Positions 45,601-57,515 of a stretch of 64,000 nt of DNA are shown one piece after another. Within the stretch, counting starts at the first letter, position 1, and every line of letters begins with the position of its first letter. A program made the translations under genes and the position numbers. Origin of the DNA: Terana coerulea (lineage: Eukaryota; Basidiomycota; Agaricomycetes; Polyporales; Phanerochaetaceae); NCBI GenBank assembly GCA_024811115.1, contig JAKOGH010000035.1:310001-374000 (forward strand). Direction: 5' to 3'. The notes under the pieces are model-generated. The model searched no databases, was not told the origin of the DNA, and saw nothing but the letters and a program-made list of their open reading frames with translations.

Positions 45601-46078
45601 GCCCACAGGGCTTAAAGCGGGGGGCTGAATAGGCGGCGGCGGCTCGATCGCGAGATTGTAGACCGGGTGCGGCGGGTGCAGGCCAAAGGCGAGCTGCGTG
45701 TGGCTGACCTGGTGCAGCAGCTGGTGCACGCCCCTCGCCGCGCTCGGACTCTGTAAGGTCCCTAGGAGATGGGTGTCCGGGAGCTGTAGGTGGTGCCGCT
45801 GGTAGCGCGCGTCAACGGGCGGCGGGACGAGGGAGGAGGCGTCGAGAGGGTGAAGGTGACCAAGGTGATGCCGGACTTTTTACGCGGCGCGTTGTCATCT
45901 GAGTCAGGACCAGTAGCGAGGAAGATAAGTTGGCCTTACCGTCTAGGGGATAAGCTGCCTCGAAGACGGGCGAGTGTATATCAGAAGTGGAACCTTCCTC
46001 GCTCGACTGGACGCCGTCCTCAATCGCGAAGGCGTGCGGGTACAGGGCGAGGGGCTCTGCGTTCAGCGCAGCGACCAT
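42647..46078 (-). CDS. Zn(II)2Cys6 transcription factor with fungal-specific domain
   Basis: This is a large nuclear regulator read from several exons. The likely start is MVAALNAEPLALYPHAFAIE (46078); an open frame without ATG extends upstream. A proline/serine-rich leader precedes the binuclear cluster IACRQC|RARKIRCDSTRPVC then NNCTRRGNEC, split by an intron between the second Cys and RARK. Later exons show TTWWDDLLLTYATESREASS, YWLFFFNRTMFLDDIRNPRQ and ILALFEASSHPEHTHARAVE. WDPRWSEEECRKEECRRIVW, SVWALYCRSMLLWIACVRQR and FQSVWFASQIAICLALWEFD complete the middle homology region. Frame changes are needed near 45874, 44520 and 43860, in GC-rich or repetitive stretches. Targets are unknown. 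The last exon ends at a TAA at 42647. Confidence 0.8.
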
Positions 46079-49000
46079 CTCTGCGGCGGCGCGACGGAGA
46101 CGAGGAGAGGTAGAAACCGGCAAGATCAAGGCATGGAGGGTTGAAGAGGGCAGGTATAGATATGAAGCCACGCGAGAGGGCAGGCCCCGGGAAGCGAGAA
46201 CAAACTTTGTGGGATCCCATGCTCACGGCTAATGGCACATGCAGACGCGCGAGATGGATCTGCTGCAAGGGCCCTGACAAATATTAACGTGTCAATAAAC
46301 CGCAATCACATCTCTCCTCAACACTTGGCTCACCTATCTCCTTCCGGCTTCCGGCCACCACCCCGCCATCCTCCGACCAATGTTCCAGCTTTCTTCCAGC
46401 ACGCTCGGTGATTGCGATCCCTCACCTTAACCTCAGAGTTCACTCACCCGTTCTGCCGCCTCATGTCCGCCATCAGCACACAACCACTCCGATGATCCCT
46501 CGTTCTAGGCGTACCCGCCCCAATCCGGAAGGCGTTTCGGTTCGCCTTGCCCCCCAACGCTGCGTTTGTGGACGCGGCCGCTGCCATCACCAGCGCACAG
46601 CGTGGGCCCATCATGCGGAGTTGCTGGTTCCGCCTGGGAGCACGCCATGGCCACGAGAACGACGCTCTCCGAGATTTTTGCGTGTCCGCTGCTTCGCTAG
46701 GGACCCCCATGCCGCCTTCGGACACGCCCAATTGCCACAGCTTCTCACTTGACGCAGTCGATTGGCAGCGGCCGCGAATGGGCGTCGTCCGAGCGGTGCC
46801 CCGTCTCCCACGGCCCTTCGTCAGCGTGGCGTTCCATCCACAATGGAGCGGCGGCGCCGCCCCCTTCGAACGCGCATTCCAGAAGCGACTGTGTACTATG
46901 TATGTACAAGGAGTCCTGCCATGACGACCTCTGGTACGCCCAGCTCACCCGAAGCGGGCGGATAATGAAGCCACAAAGGTACGCCAACTGCATCCCTGCA
47001 ATCTGCAGACACCGTCACGGTTAACTTTCTCCTGCAAAGCGCGCCCCAGGGTCCTGCTCTCCTCAGCCGTGTGTTCGCAGCGACGTGTCTCGCCGCTGCT
47101 CGCAAGTCGCAACACAGCCATGTTTTCACACTCGCATCCCCAGGCCAAGGTAGCATACCTGCACAAGAAGCAGGGGAAGTCGGCGCATAGGCTTCTGTCC
47201 GCGCACAGCCTGGCCATACGACCACTTCCCTGGTTCCTTGTGATGCCAGAGGCCCCCAGTGCGCGTTGGATCAACCGTTCTGCCCCGGACCTTTGCCAAT
47301 GCGCCGCGCCTGGGTTCTCATGTCGCCACCTTCCAGAGGGCTAAGACGAACGCGTGCGCGGTTTCGCAGCGCACGCCCGACCGCAGATATATATGACCTC
47401 AGCGTCGGGTGTTGCTGCGCACCCGTCTTGAAGCATTCTCCTGCCAGCCAGGACAAACGCGGCTGGGATTGGCCATACCTTCTCACTGTCATCTCCGCAG
47501 CGCACGCGGCGCGTCGCCCGCTGCTGCTGGATTGCTATTGCAACGCTCTCGGTCGAGAAGGCCATCGATGGCGTGTCGCTTGCGCCGTTCAGTCGACAAT
47601 TAGGCAACGTGCCCCTTGACGCCAGATTGCCCCTGGTCCTTCACAGGAATCCTTCGAGCCGGACGGTGTAGACGGTCTTCGCGCCCAGAATTTGTTGCCA
47701 GACTGACGAGGTATGCATTCACTCGCCTTCCCGCTGGCCATGCTTCGCGCGACTTACCATATGGGCCCCTTTGGCGCAGATGCCCCCCTCAAGACCGGAG
47801 TTAGGCTAAATCCATCGGTGCCGGACGAATAAGGTTCAATCTTCCCTCTGCCAGACGGTGGTACGGCGGTAGCCGCCAGTGGGCCTTTGACTGCCGTGCT
47901 GTCTGCGCACAGGACGAGCAATGGAATGCGAAGGTCCTGATGGTCCCTGCAGGGCGCCGGACGGGGTGAGAACTTCGTGCCATACTGCGACGGTCCTCTG
48001 CGCTTACGAGTCCTCACGCTGCGTGCGTTGCAGTAATATTAGGGCATCCGTGTATCTTATCTGCCAGATCATCTTCTCTATCATATGGATTGGCTCGAGA
48101 GAAGGGCGCACACAAGGTTGGTATGGAGGGCTGGCGGTAACCTAGTGGGCACAGTCGCCCGAGGCAAGAGGGCTGTCCCACCCGCCTTCACCCAAGCTCC
48201 TGCACATGGCCTATATGACTGCAACCAATTCATATGGGCCTCGGGCTGCGTACGACGATGCTTCCTATTCCACCGTCGCCATTGCCTGTCGCCCCAAGAG
48301 TCTCCCAGGACGAAAGCGACGGCTACTTAGGTCGTGCGTCAGTCGCCACTCCTCTTACATCTTCGGTGCTTTTAGTCGTCCAGAGCGGCGAAGGGGATCC
48401 CAGCCTGTGGAGAAGAATCAGAGGGCCCTGATCTTCGACCCAGGCTGGCATTCCTTCTCGTGAAATCACTGGCCCCTGCCCGAACGGGCTCGATCACAAA
48501 CTGAATGGGGGGCCCACGGATGACCTAGTGCCGGATCATCGAGATGTAATTATGGCTGGACAGGCCTGACAGCCCTGGCCGTCGGAGTGGGAACGGACGC
48601 CGTCGATGCGCTCGCGTCTCCCTCGGAGCCGCCAGCAGGTGTGAGTGCTTCGCCGATTTTGACTTCGGCTCTTTCCGCCCACGCCTTGTTTGTAATTCAT
48701 CCTGCTGCTCTGAGCGGGCGAGCAGCGTTGTGAGCCTCTCCTCGCCCCGTGCGCCGCAACCCGGTCCGTCCTCCTGTGCGTGCGACGGTCGTATCGTGCA
48801 TGCTGGGAACTGTCATGCTGGCCAAGCCTGCGGCGAAGAAGGGTGGCGCGCGACCCGCTCGGGCTCGGGGAGGCTTCGTGCGTTCCTGTCAGTGCGGAAC
48901 GCTGCAGGGCACGGAGCTAGCTCCTTTGCGGACAAGCGAACGAGCACGGTGGCGGTGGCCCTGCAGACTGCCGTACGCTCGCGATACGCGGTAAGCTTTC

Positions 49001-50784
49001 GACCGATCGTAAGCGTGCGCACCGATGAGGACTAGGACAAGGTGACGGCGGGCTGCGTGTCAACTAATCTGTATCTATAGATTCGCTTACGCCTTGCCGG
49101 CAACCAAGCAGGCCTTGTGAATCCTTGGAGAATTCATGTTGTACGCCGGCCAATAGTGCGGTACGTCACGGCTGCAGGGTAGCCGGCGTGGAAAAGTCCG
49201 CCACCATCCGCGGATTTCGCGAGCTGCGAGCTCGACGCTGGGGCTTGAGCGAAGGACGTCGACGGTTCTCGTCTCAAGGTTCGCCCTCGCGCACGAGCAG
49301 AGGCACAGGCGTGGCGCGGCGCACGCAGCGGTTGGTGCCAGAACCCCTTCATCTCCCCATCGATGGCCCGTATTCGGCTGCATTCCGGGAGCCCAGCGTC
49401 CCATGTCGGTCGCGCCAGCGTATGTTCTCATGAGTGCATCATGCCCACAGAATGGTAACTCACCACTATCTTTCAGGCCCAACAAACCGTAGGATACCGT
49501 GGCAGGCTCCGCAGACGAAATGAACGGAACGGCGAGGCCAGCCTGGGATTTCGTGCAAGCACCGAGTGCGGATTCACCATGTGCTTTGCGGCCCATCCTC
49601 AGCAACACATTCGTGAGCACCCAACGAGCTGTTTTTACTCACCATGGGCCATCCTCGGTTCCCATTGCACCGCTCTCCATCCCGCAGTTTCAACGTCTAA
49701 AATCTCGGATCGATCGCTATACATTTGGCGGGGCAAAGCGTGAACAATATCGTCCTATTTGCCAGAGCGGAATCAACGGCTATCCGTGCTCCTTGCACCG
49801 CTGCAGACACTTCTGTGCGACCATTGACCATTACTTTCAACGTTGAATGCGACTGCTCCTCGATGTGATCCCAGGGCTTCTGGAGGAATGGAGGAGAACT
49901 TTAGGGATTCACATGGCTTCGTCCAACTCCGTGGAGGAAGTGAAGCCTCGGCCACCCATAAAGTCAGCAGTTGTGCATGCTGGCGCACTGGTCAGTTCTA
50001 CATGATTGAGTCTACCATGGTACTGACCTGCACATCAGAAACCGTGGCAAAACCCGGGCCAGGTCGGCGAGGCCTGGGAGTCGAGTGGCGGCCACGCTGT
50101 ACTTTGAATGCCCTCGACGACAGCCTTGACGTTTTGCACATCGTACGGGGTGCCTGACATACACTGACTGACACTGGTGAGCCGCTGGAAGAGCAGTTTT
50201 GCTCTCGGGCGGGCTCGCCACCTCGTACGATCCCACCTTTGTGACCTGTTTGTCTCAAACTTCGCACGTTCTGAGGCACATGCTTGTTGGAAACAGAGTT
50301 CGAGCGGGCTGGGTCTTCCAGACGGTGCTGCTCGAATCTAAAGAACATCCCCAATCCGTCTCGGTGTTTTTAAAAACGACACAGCTCGGGAGCGTGCTAC
50401 GGGCGTTGGCGCCATGCCCTCCCAGATGAGCCAAGGCCTTCGTTATATGAATATGGGGGATTGTCCCTCTTATCACTGACCCAGAAGTGTGGAGACTGGC
50501 ACCCTAATGCTAAAGATAAGCACGTTCATAACTCCATGGACATTTTTGCCCGCAAACCTTCGTCGCTTTCTGGTCTGACTGCTGGAGGCAGGCGGCTGAG
50601 GCGGACCCCTCCGAGACAGGCAAATGTTCCGGCAGCTGCCGGCGCGGGGTCGCCGACGCCGGCGGGACGCCCGCTCACGGCTCGGAGCCTCGGAGCTCGG
50701 CATGCCCTTTCCGTCACCGACCCATTCGGGCGCCTGAGTTCTGCTGTACCTTGAGGCTTGCAACCGTGGTCGTCGCCTGGCTCG
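46079..50784. other. 4.7-kb gene desert
   Basis: Between the Zn2Cys6 gene and the next plus-strand gene I recognise no protein family, no tandem repeats and no terminal repeats. Short open frames on both strands are of even composition and show no exon-like motif chain. Candidates are old, eroded transposon DNA or long untranslated/regulatory regions. No reverse transcriptase, integrase or transposase motif was seen. Confidence 0.4.
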
Positions 50785-51769
50785 ATGGCTGGGGTACTTT
50801 CGCTCTTCTGTGGGTGCTGCAGAAGGCCAAGGTCGGACTCCCTGGTGAGTACCCTACTCTGTGTGCCGGCAAATTCGCTGATGCAAAGCAGGGCGAACCA
50901 GACGAACATACGCACCTAATCCGACCTGCTCCCGATGATGAACTTCCTCCGTGAGTGGTAAGAAAGTTCCGCCAGCTGCAGTGCTCACTCGGACGCTTTA
51001 CACCAGCAACACATACTATGTCGTAGACCACCAGGTGCTCAAAGACCGGCTGGGGTCGATCGTGCGTGCGAAAGAGGGGTACGTGTTCTTTCGTCTTCTC
51101 TGGTCTGACGCTACCTAGCTGGCGCCGTCGTTCATGCCCATCTTTCGGTCCCCCCTTTACTCCAGAAAAATGGTCAACGTGAACACGCCGCTGCCCTTCA
51201 ATCTGCACAACAAAAACATCCACAGCCAGATCGACCCGTCCTCGTCCCGCTCCGGGCGCAGCCGTTCTGCTCATCCTGTGATGGGAGGGCTGGCAGAATC
51301 GGATGCGAACGTCCTGCCAGACCTGTCATCATCGTATTCGCCCACGCGTGACCGCGACCCGTCCCTGCCCTCCATTCAGACGAGCCGGTCCACGACGTCG
51401 CTCCACCCGGGCGACGCTTCGTACCTTCCACCCGAGGCGGACGCCGACGGCGGAAGCAGGCAGCCTATTCTCAATGTCCGACTCGTGCGCGCGGCCGGGG
51501 GCTATGGCGTGGGAGGCAGCTTCAAGCCAAGGAAGGGGCGGAGTGTGACCAGAGGCAGGGTGGGGCGGTTTTCAGACTTGTCAAGGCCAGGCGCGCCCGA
51601 AGACGAAGGGACTGCTCCCGGGCTGTCTGAGCCTGAACATGAGGATGGACGGGCCTCGCCAGAACTGTCTGCTGAGCCTGCGGCTGGCCAGAACGGTGCG
51701 ACAATCCCAGGGGCGACCGATCCTACGCTTCAAGAGGTCGGGAAAATAACGTGCAGTTGGGGAGATTGA
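50785..51769 (+). CDS. Uncharacterised protein with cysteine-rich, probably lipidated N terminus
   Basis: I do not recognise the family. The start MAGVLSLFCGCCRRPRSDSL was chosen because it is followed by consistent splicing: exon 2 QGEPDEHTHLIRPAPDDELP, exon 3 NTYYVVDHQVLKDRLGSIVR ending AKEG, then KMVNVNTPLPFNLHNKNIHS in a long last exon. The N-terminal FCGCC next to basic residues is a typical palmitoylation context. The HTHLI-P stretch faintly recalls fungal LAMTOR1/Meh1 leaders, so a vacuole/endosome-surface adaptor is possible (speculative). The remainder is hydrophilic and serine/proline-rich, with a SFKPRKGRSVTRGRVGRFSD basic segment. The C terminus is either EVGKITCSWGD or altered by a small final intron. 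Confidence 0.6.
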
Positions 51770-52175
51770 GGAAGAGCCTAGGTGACTGAGCAATATATCG
51801 ATACCTCACGCATTTCACGAGCATTGACGACGCTATCACCATTCTTGGTCTGCTGTTACCATCTCCACTCCGGATTCTATCTTGTATAGTAGCCTAGTTC
51901 ATCTATAGCGATATACACATCATGTATCATGGGGAGTTATTTTCTGGTGCTATCTCAGAGTGTGGCTCATGGGTCGCAGATAGTCAGACATAGAGCCCGA
52001 AGATTCATAACCCCAATTCCGCGGTGTCATTGCAAGTGATTGTTATTGCGACCGTCATGGCTCCGGGCGCTCTGACGTTGTTCTGCTTTAGCCGCTACCA
52101 ACACCATTCACGTCCTGGACAGGTTGCCGTACCCTTCTAAGCTATTCGACACTTGGTATTTGCTGGAAGTGAACT
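51770..52175. other. Intergenic gap before COG3
   Basis: This is the probable COG3 promoter and the upstream gene's 3' region. A short plus-strand open frame running into COG3 (from 52124) reads across the COG3 start in another frame and is not taken as a gene. Confidence 0.4.
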
Positions 52176-55100
52176 ATGGCGACAAGAAGGCAGCCTATAC
52201 CGGCACATCTGACGCCTCAGCCCAAGCCTGCCATCTCCTGGAAGAATGGGAAGCCAAAGCACCTCTCGGCACGATTGAACTACAGAGTGTCAATCTCCTC
52301 AAATCCGCTAGTGAGCGAGCAGCTCTGCCTGTCAAGGTATGTCCATCTCGTTCTGTATTCGCCGAGTCCGTGTATGCTGTCGCAGTGTCGCGGTCTCAGC
52401 ACAGGTCGACCAAGCTACATCTGATAGATGTCAAGTTCAGTGTAGCAGAGTCCGGACCCTCTCGTCCTGCCTCGCCCTCGCTCCGCGGTAGACTGCTCGC
52501 AACACCGCGACCGAACACACCCGCCCTCCCCGGCGGGACTGCACGCGGGCACGCGGCCAGCGCACTGCACCCCGACACCCGATCCAGACGCCCCAGCAGT
52601 TCTACGACTGGTTCGAGCGCATCGACCGCTCGGTGATGCACAGCCAGGAGGCGCACTTCCGCGCGCACCAACAGGACGTCGCGGAGCACCTCGAGACGTG
52701 CGACGCGCTCGTGCAGCGGATCGACGAGGTGGACCGCGAGGTGGACGGGATGCTGCAGGGGTGGCGGAGCGTGGAGGAGGGCGGGAAGAATTTGAAGGAG
52801 GCTTGTGAGGAGTTGCTTGAGGAGCGGGTGAGCACATACGTACAAGTACACGGAGTATGAACTGATGGGTGCTTTCAGGACAAATTGCTGGAAATGACAG
52901 AAGCTATCGGCACGCGCCTCGAGTACTTCCAAGAACTAGAACATGCTACACGTATGCTGAACCATCCTGGAGAATCTCTTGTGCTGCAAACCGACTTCCT
53001 GTACATGGTCGAACGAGTGGACATTTGCATCGACTATCTCAAGGCTCATGTATGTGTTTGGCTTGCGGGGTCTCTATTCAGTGACTGATACTGTCATATA
53101 GCGGCACTTTAAGGAGGCAGAAATATATTTGCTGCGTTTCCAGCAGTGCATGACGAGAGCCATGACTTTGATCAAGATGTATTTCGTCGGCTCACTTCGC
53201 GCTTTAGTGGCGGACGTCACCAAGCGAATATCGGAAAAGGCAAGCGGCCCAATTCTAAAGATATGCCTCTATTACTCACCCTCAATTTTGCCTCGATAGG
53301 ATGTCTCGACGACTGCGCAAACTCACCTGCTGTACACTCGGTTTTACCACGGTGTCGGGACAACTGGCACCTCTGCTAGGCGAACTCGAGCGTCGAGCGG
53401 CCGCTCACCCTGACGAACTTTCTGCCTTGCTGTCGGAATGCCACACCGCATACTTCGTCGCTAGGAAGGGGCTACTCGTGCCTCGTCTTATCGAGAAATA
53501 AAAGGCCTTGACCCGACGCGCACGGAACTGGTCGAGCTGGTGCGTAATCGGTTCCTCGAAGCCACTAACGTACTAATTCTTTTCCCGACACGTAATGACT
53601 AGACCAGGGCAGGATGCAGTTATTTGAAACAATTGTGCATGGACGAATTTGAACTATTCCGCGCGTTTTTCAACTCCGGCGAAGATCAGCTCTAGTCAGT
53701 GCCTTACTATATGCTGGGCATCTACAGTCATTAACCCTTAGTAATGCACAGTCAATATCTGGAAAGCCTGTGCGACTATCTCTACGACGACCTCCGACCC
53801 CGTATTCTTCACGAACCCCGACTGACCGCTCTATGCGAGGTCTGCACGGTCCTGCAGGCTTTGATGGTTCTAGACGTCCCTCACATCGGAGAAGACGAGG
53901 ATGAGGACGAACTCAACTTAGACTTTGACGGACAGCCGGCGCATCGGGGATTGCGGACATTGCACATCAGCCACCTTCTGCAAATGGTCCTGCAGGACGC
54001 ACAGACGCGACTCTTCTTCAAGGCCCAGTCCGTCATCCAGTCCGACATTCGGTATTACGTACCGAAGCCAGAGGATTTGGCGTACCCGGAGAAACTGGTC
54101 GGTAAGTTCCTTTCCATTCAGTCTCGTTTTGAATTGTCACGAAGGTTGCTGATGCGCGCGTCGGCATTCACGTATCTTCCGTAAAGCGGCGCGCAAGCCA
54201 GTGACCGGTCAAGAGATCAAGGAGAAGGAGAGCGTGAGCGAGCTGTTCCAGCTCAAGTCCCTGGACAGGCAGGACACCTGGTACCCCACGCTCCACCGCA
54301 CGGTGTGGGTCCTCTCGCAGCTGCACGATTTCGTCAAGGTACGGCATTTACGTGTGCCATCCCGCACACCGTCGAACTAAACCTTCGTTGTCGCGTCAGC
54401 CAGCTATTTTTGACGACATCGCACAGGAAGCCGTGAACCTGTGCCGACAGTCGCTCCTGAATGCAGGCGAGACCCTCAAGTCGAAGAACCCGCCGGGCTC
54501 TGTTCTGGATGGGCAGCTTTTCCTCGTGAGGCATGTCCTCATTCTCAAGGAGATCACGCAGAATTTGGATTTTGCTTCGAGCAATCCTGAGCGTGTGGTG
54601 GATTTCACGGGGGTCACTGGTGCGCTCGGCTTGTTTCTGGAATGCTGCATGTGCTAAGCCTCGAACAGATACTCTGGCGTCGATCCTTGGCAAGACGACA
54701 TCGTTGCTGCCCAATGCCCTGTTCGCCTCGTTGGGGATGCCCAGAGAAGAGAGCATGATTGATGTCAAACATGTATGCGCCTCTTTACCTCCACTAAAGC
54801 ATGACTGCTTATCGTCGATGTTCCATAGGGCATCGACCATGACCTGAAGCGCGCCTGCGAAGACGTCATCTCGCTGTGTGCGGACACCGTCTGCAAAGCC
54901 TTACGCCTCTGGCTGGACCGCGTAGCGCAGCACAATGCTTCGTCGCAGAAACAGCCTCTTACGTCGCAGCCGTGGGCGACGGAGGGTTCTGTCTCTGCGC
55001 TCATTGCAGGGTTCAAGGCGGCGTGCCTCAGGGACCTGAGGTCGGCAGTGGCGCGGCTCAAACTGTACCTCGAGGAAGAACGGACGGTGGCGGTGCTCGT

Positions 55101-55179
55101 CAAGCATGTGCAGGAGCGGGTCGTGGACGAGTACGCAGAGTTCAGACGGGTGGTGTGGACTGAGTATGGGGGCCTGTGA
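52176..55179 (+). CDS. COG3: Conserved oligomeric Golgi complex subunit 3 (frame-interrupted as written)
   Basis: COG3 (yeast Sec34) is a core part of the COG tether for retrograde vesicles at the Golgi. The start MATRRQPIPAHLTPQPKPAI leads to LEEWEAKAPLGTIELQSVNL. Then come TPQQFYDWFERIDRSVMHSQ, QTDFLYMVERVDICIDYLKA, FKEAEIYLLRFQQCMTRAMT, SLCDYLYDDLRPRILHEPRL, LCEVCTVLQALMVLDVPHIG, FFKAQSVIQSDIRYYVPKPE and the tail KLYLEEERTVAVLVKHVQER, all in family order. At least four one-base shifts are needed: near 52236 (ATCTCCTGG), 52580, 53341-53344 (TTTT) and 53497 (GAGAAATAAAAGG). Because this gene is single-copy and important for growth, sequence error is the likelier cause. Exon 3' boundaries use ordinary GT-AG introns. 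Confidence 0.85.
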
Positions 55180-57515
55180 GAAGTGAGGTGCAGAATGAGG
55201 AAAGCCTGAGGACACTGCTAAACGAGGCTTGTGAAGTCGATCCCTCTCCGCAAGCGGGAAGTTCTACCAGAGTGTGATTACTCGTTTTGGGTCTTGTTCG
55301 CATGGTTTTCTTGTAGCGCACAAGTACTGGAATGTTTCTTGATTTTTGTTTTAGCTGTGCATCTGTTACAACTCACAACGAACGACGGCTTGTCTCAGGC
55401 ACACTACGCATGATGTTAACGCCCAAAGGCCACGCCGCCTTCGTGGCGGACACAGCGTTTTCTGTTCTTGCTTCACACGTCCTTCATCTCTCAGATTCTC
55501 AGCTGCTTACTCGCCCTGTGCAATGGCTCCGGCGTATGCCTCTACTTTGTTTTCGACCTGACCGACAGCCATTGTCACTTTCCATCGTCACTTCCAAGGG
55601 CAAGACTGGTCGGCCTAAGTCAAATCAACCAAATCGATGTCGGGCTGAAGTCGTTCGTTGGCGATAGCATGCAAGCCTAATACAACTTCTCGGTGAGTTT
55701 GCCATCCCATTATTTCAGCGCAGGTGCCCTTACCCATATCTGACACATCTCTACTAGCCCTACTAGCAAACGATCGGTACCTTGGCCCATCCAACTACTG
55801 GTCGCAAGGACGATTGCTCTATCCACGGGCCTTAGCGGTCTACAACATTGCTGAGTAGTCATCAAAGGCATACGGTGCCCGCCGTTATCCCCAATGTGTG
55901 GTCGGCCCTGACATCTTGCGTGTACTGGCGATACCGGTACTTCTGCTGCACAGCCAACCTCAAGCGTCCTGCAATCCGCAGGGAACCGGCCGACCTAGCT
56001 ACCGAAGACACGAACCTAGGCTTGGATCACTTATCGGCTCGTGGTATCCGGCCAGGCTTGGGCAGTCAACGTGATGAGCACTGTCCTCGCTGAGTTCTGA
56101 AGAATGGATTAAGGGCTCACGGTGAGTAAACAGTAGTGCATTTATGGCCACTCATACTGATTTGTTTATGTACGGCTAGTGCTACCTTTGCATTCATTGG
56201 CAACATCCCTCCAACATGCTGAATGGCCTCCAGCCCCTCCAAATCGGGGGCCGCCCCGGTCTGGGCTATCTGAAGCTCACACCTGCAATGATGTCTACTG
56301 GGAGTGCCCTCGGTCCACCCACACGTTGTTAACGAGGGTGGAACAAGCGTTTTTCATCCGACACATCCCGTTCGATGGTGTTCATTCTGGTACACTCCTC
56401 GCATTCCATGCGCCTGCAGTCATGCCGGTACAAGCTACTGCGCCGTAGGCGTGATCACCGCAACGCACGAAACCGGAACGGTTCTCAGTGGTGTCGCCTC
56501 ATAAATGCTACCCACGCTACTTGCCCCGCTTGGCAGGTCATTGGTCATCAGCAGTCGACTGTCTTTCTACAGGATGGTGCTGGACAATATCTACAGTATG
56601 CATGTCTCAGTCATACGTCCGTTCAATCCGCTGCTCACGTCACATTAAGGAACTAGGCCGTACGCGGTGTTATATTTCAGTGATGACATCGAGGAAGACT
56701 GGTAACCTGGAATCCCATCGTTGTCTGTCTCGGCCAGTCCAGCGCTTTCGACTCCATGCTGCCCTCACCCGGCTCATCAGCCAGTTGCCTACCCGGAAAC
56801 CCGTTGAGTGCGGCGCGTCCTCGCGAATAGCTGGGCTGAGGGCCGTCCTCGTCGTTGGGCGGAATCGCGAAGGTCCAAATCACCGACTTTCCCAGCCTCC
56901 TCGTCAGGTGGTGCTGGAAGCCCTCGTTGGGCACCCCTATCTCCCATCACGCCCTTATCGGCCTATCGACGGCGCCCGGGTTGCGCTCTGCTCCGCCTCC
57001 GCCTCGCCGAGCAGGGCTCTAAACATGCCGGTACGTGTTGATTTTATATTGTGATTAAAAGCCTCTTATTGACTCTCCTTACCTATCTGCAGTGCGACGA
57101 ACGAAGAGAGGTTGCACCCAGGCCAAGCACGTTGATCTCGCCAGCGGCCGGCACGACTTTCTCACCCAACCAGGGGACCCTATTCTCCGCTTTCCCCTTT
57201 CCAATTTCTCCCAGTTGGCGCTTTGGGGCATTTCTCGCTCTCGCACAAACCCTTTCACTACGCTGTACATCGTCGTCGCATCCCGCTGTGTAGAATAGAA
57301 CAAGACGGGCAATAAAATCGATTTCCGTCTGAGCTGAAACTCTATGCGGGGGACTTGCACGCACGGGCCTGGCGCCTCAAGCGCCCTCAGTGGTGGACCG
57401 GACTTAGCCGAGCGGGTTCAACTCTTACCACCAAACTCTCGAGCGACTCCGTCTTCGCTTGGCCTCCACCCCTCTTTCGTTGACCTCGACCTCAACGCGT
57501 CCTCCCCGCACAAAA
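55180..57515. other. 2.3-kb intergenic region without recognised genes
   Basis: No family motif was found on either strand. At 57290-57306 lies GTAGAATAGAACAAGAC, which recurs exactly at 61491-61507. The last 150 bases form the promoter and leader of the PWWP gene. Confidence 0.4.

Noticed and set aside
49087..49620. A 177-residue minus-strand gene in the gene desert
   Set aside because: It has no recognisable family, no splice partners and a composition like the surrounding frames.
52124..52636. A separate 170-residue gene upstream of COG3
   Set aside because: Part of it is the COG3 N-terminal exons read in frame (LEEWEAKAPLG...), and the upstream part is simply an open extension; COG3 starts at 52176.
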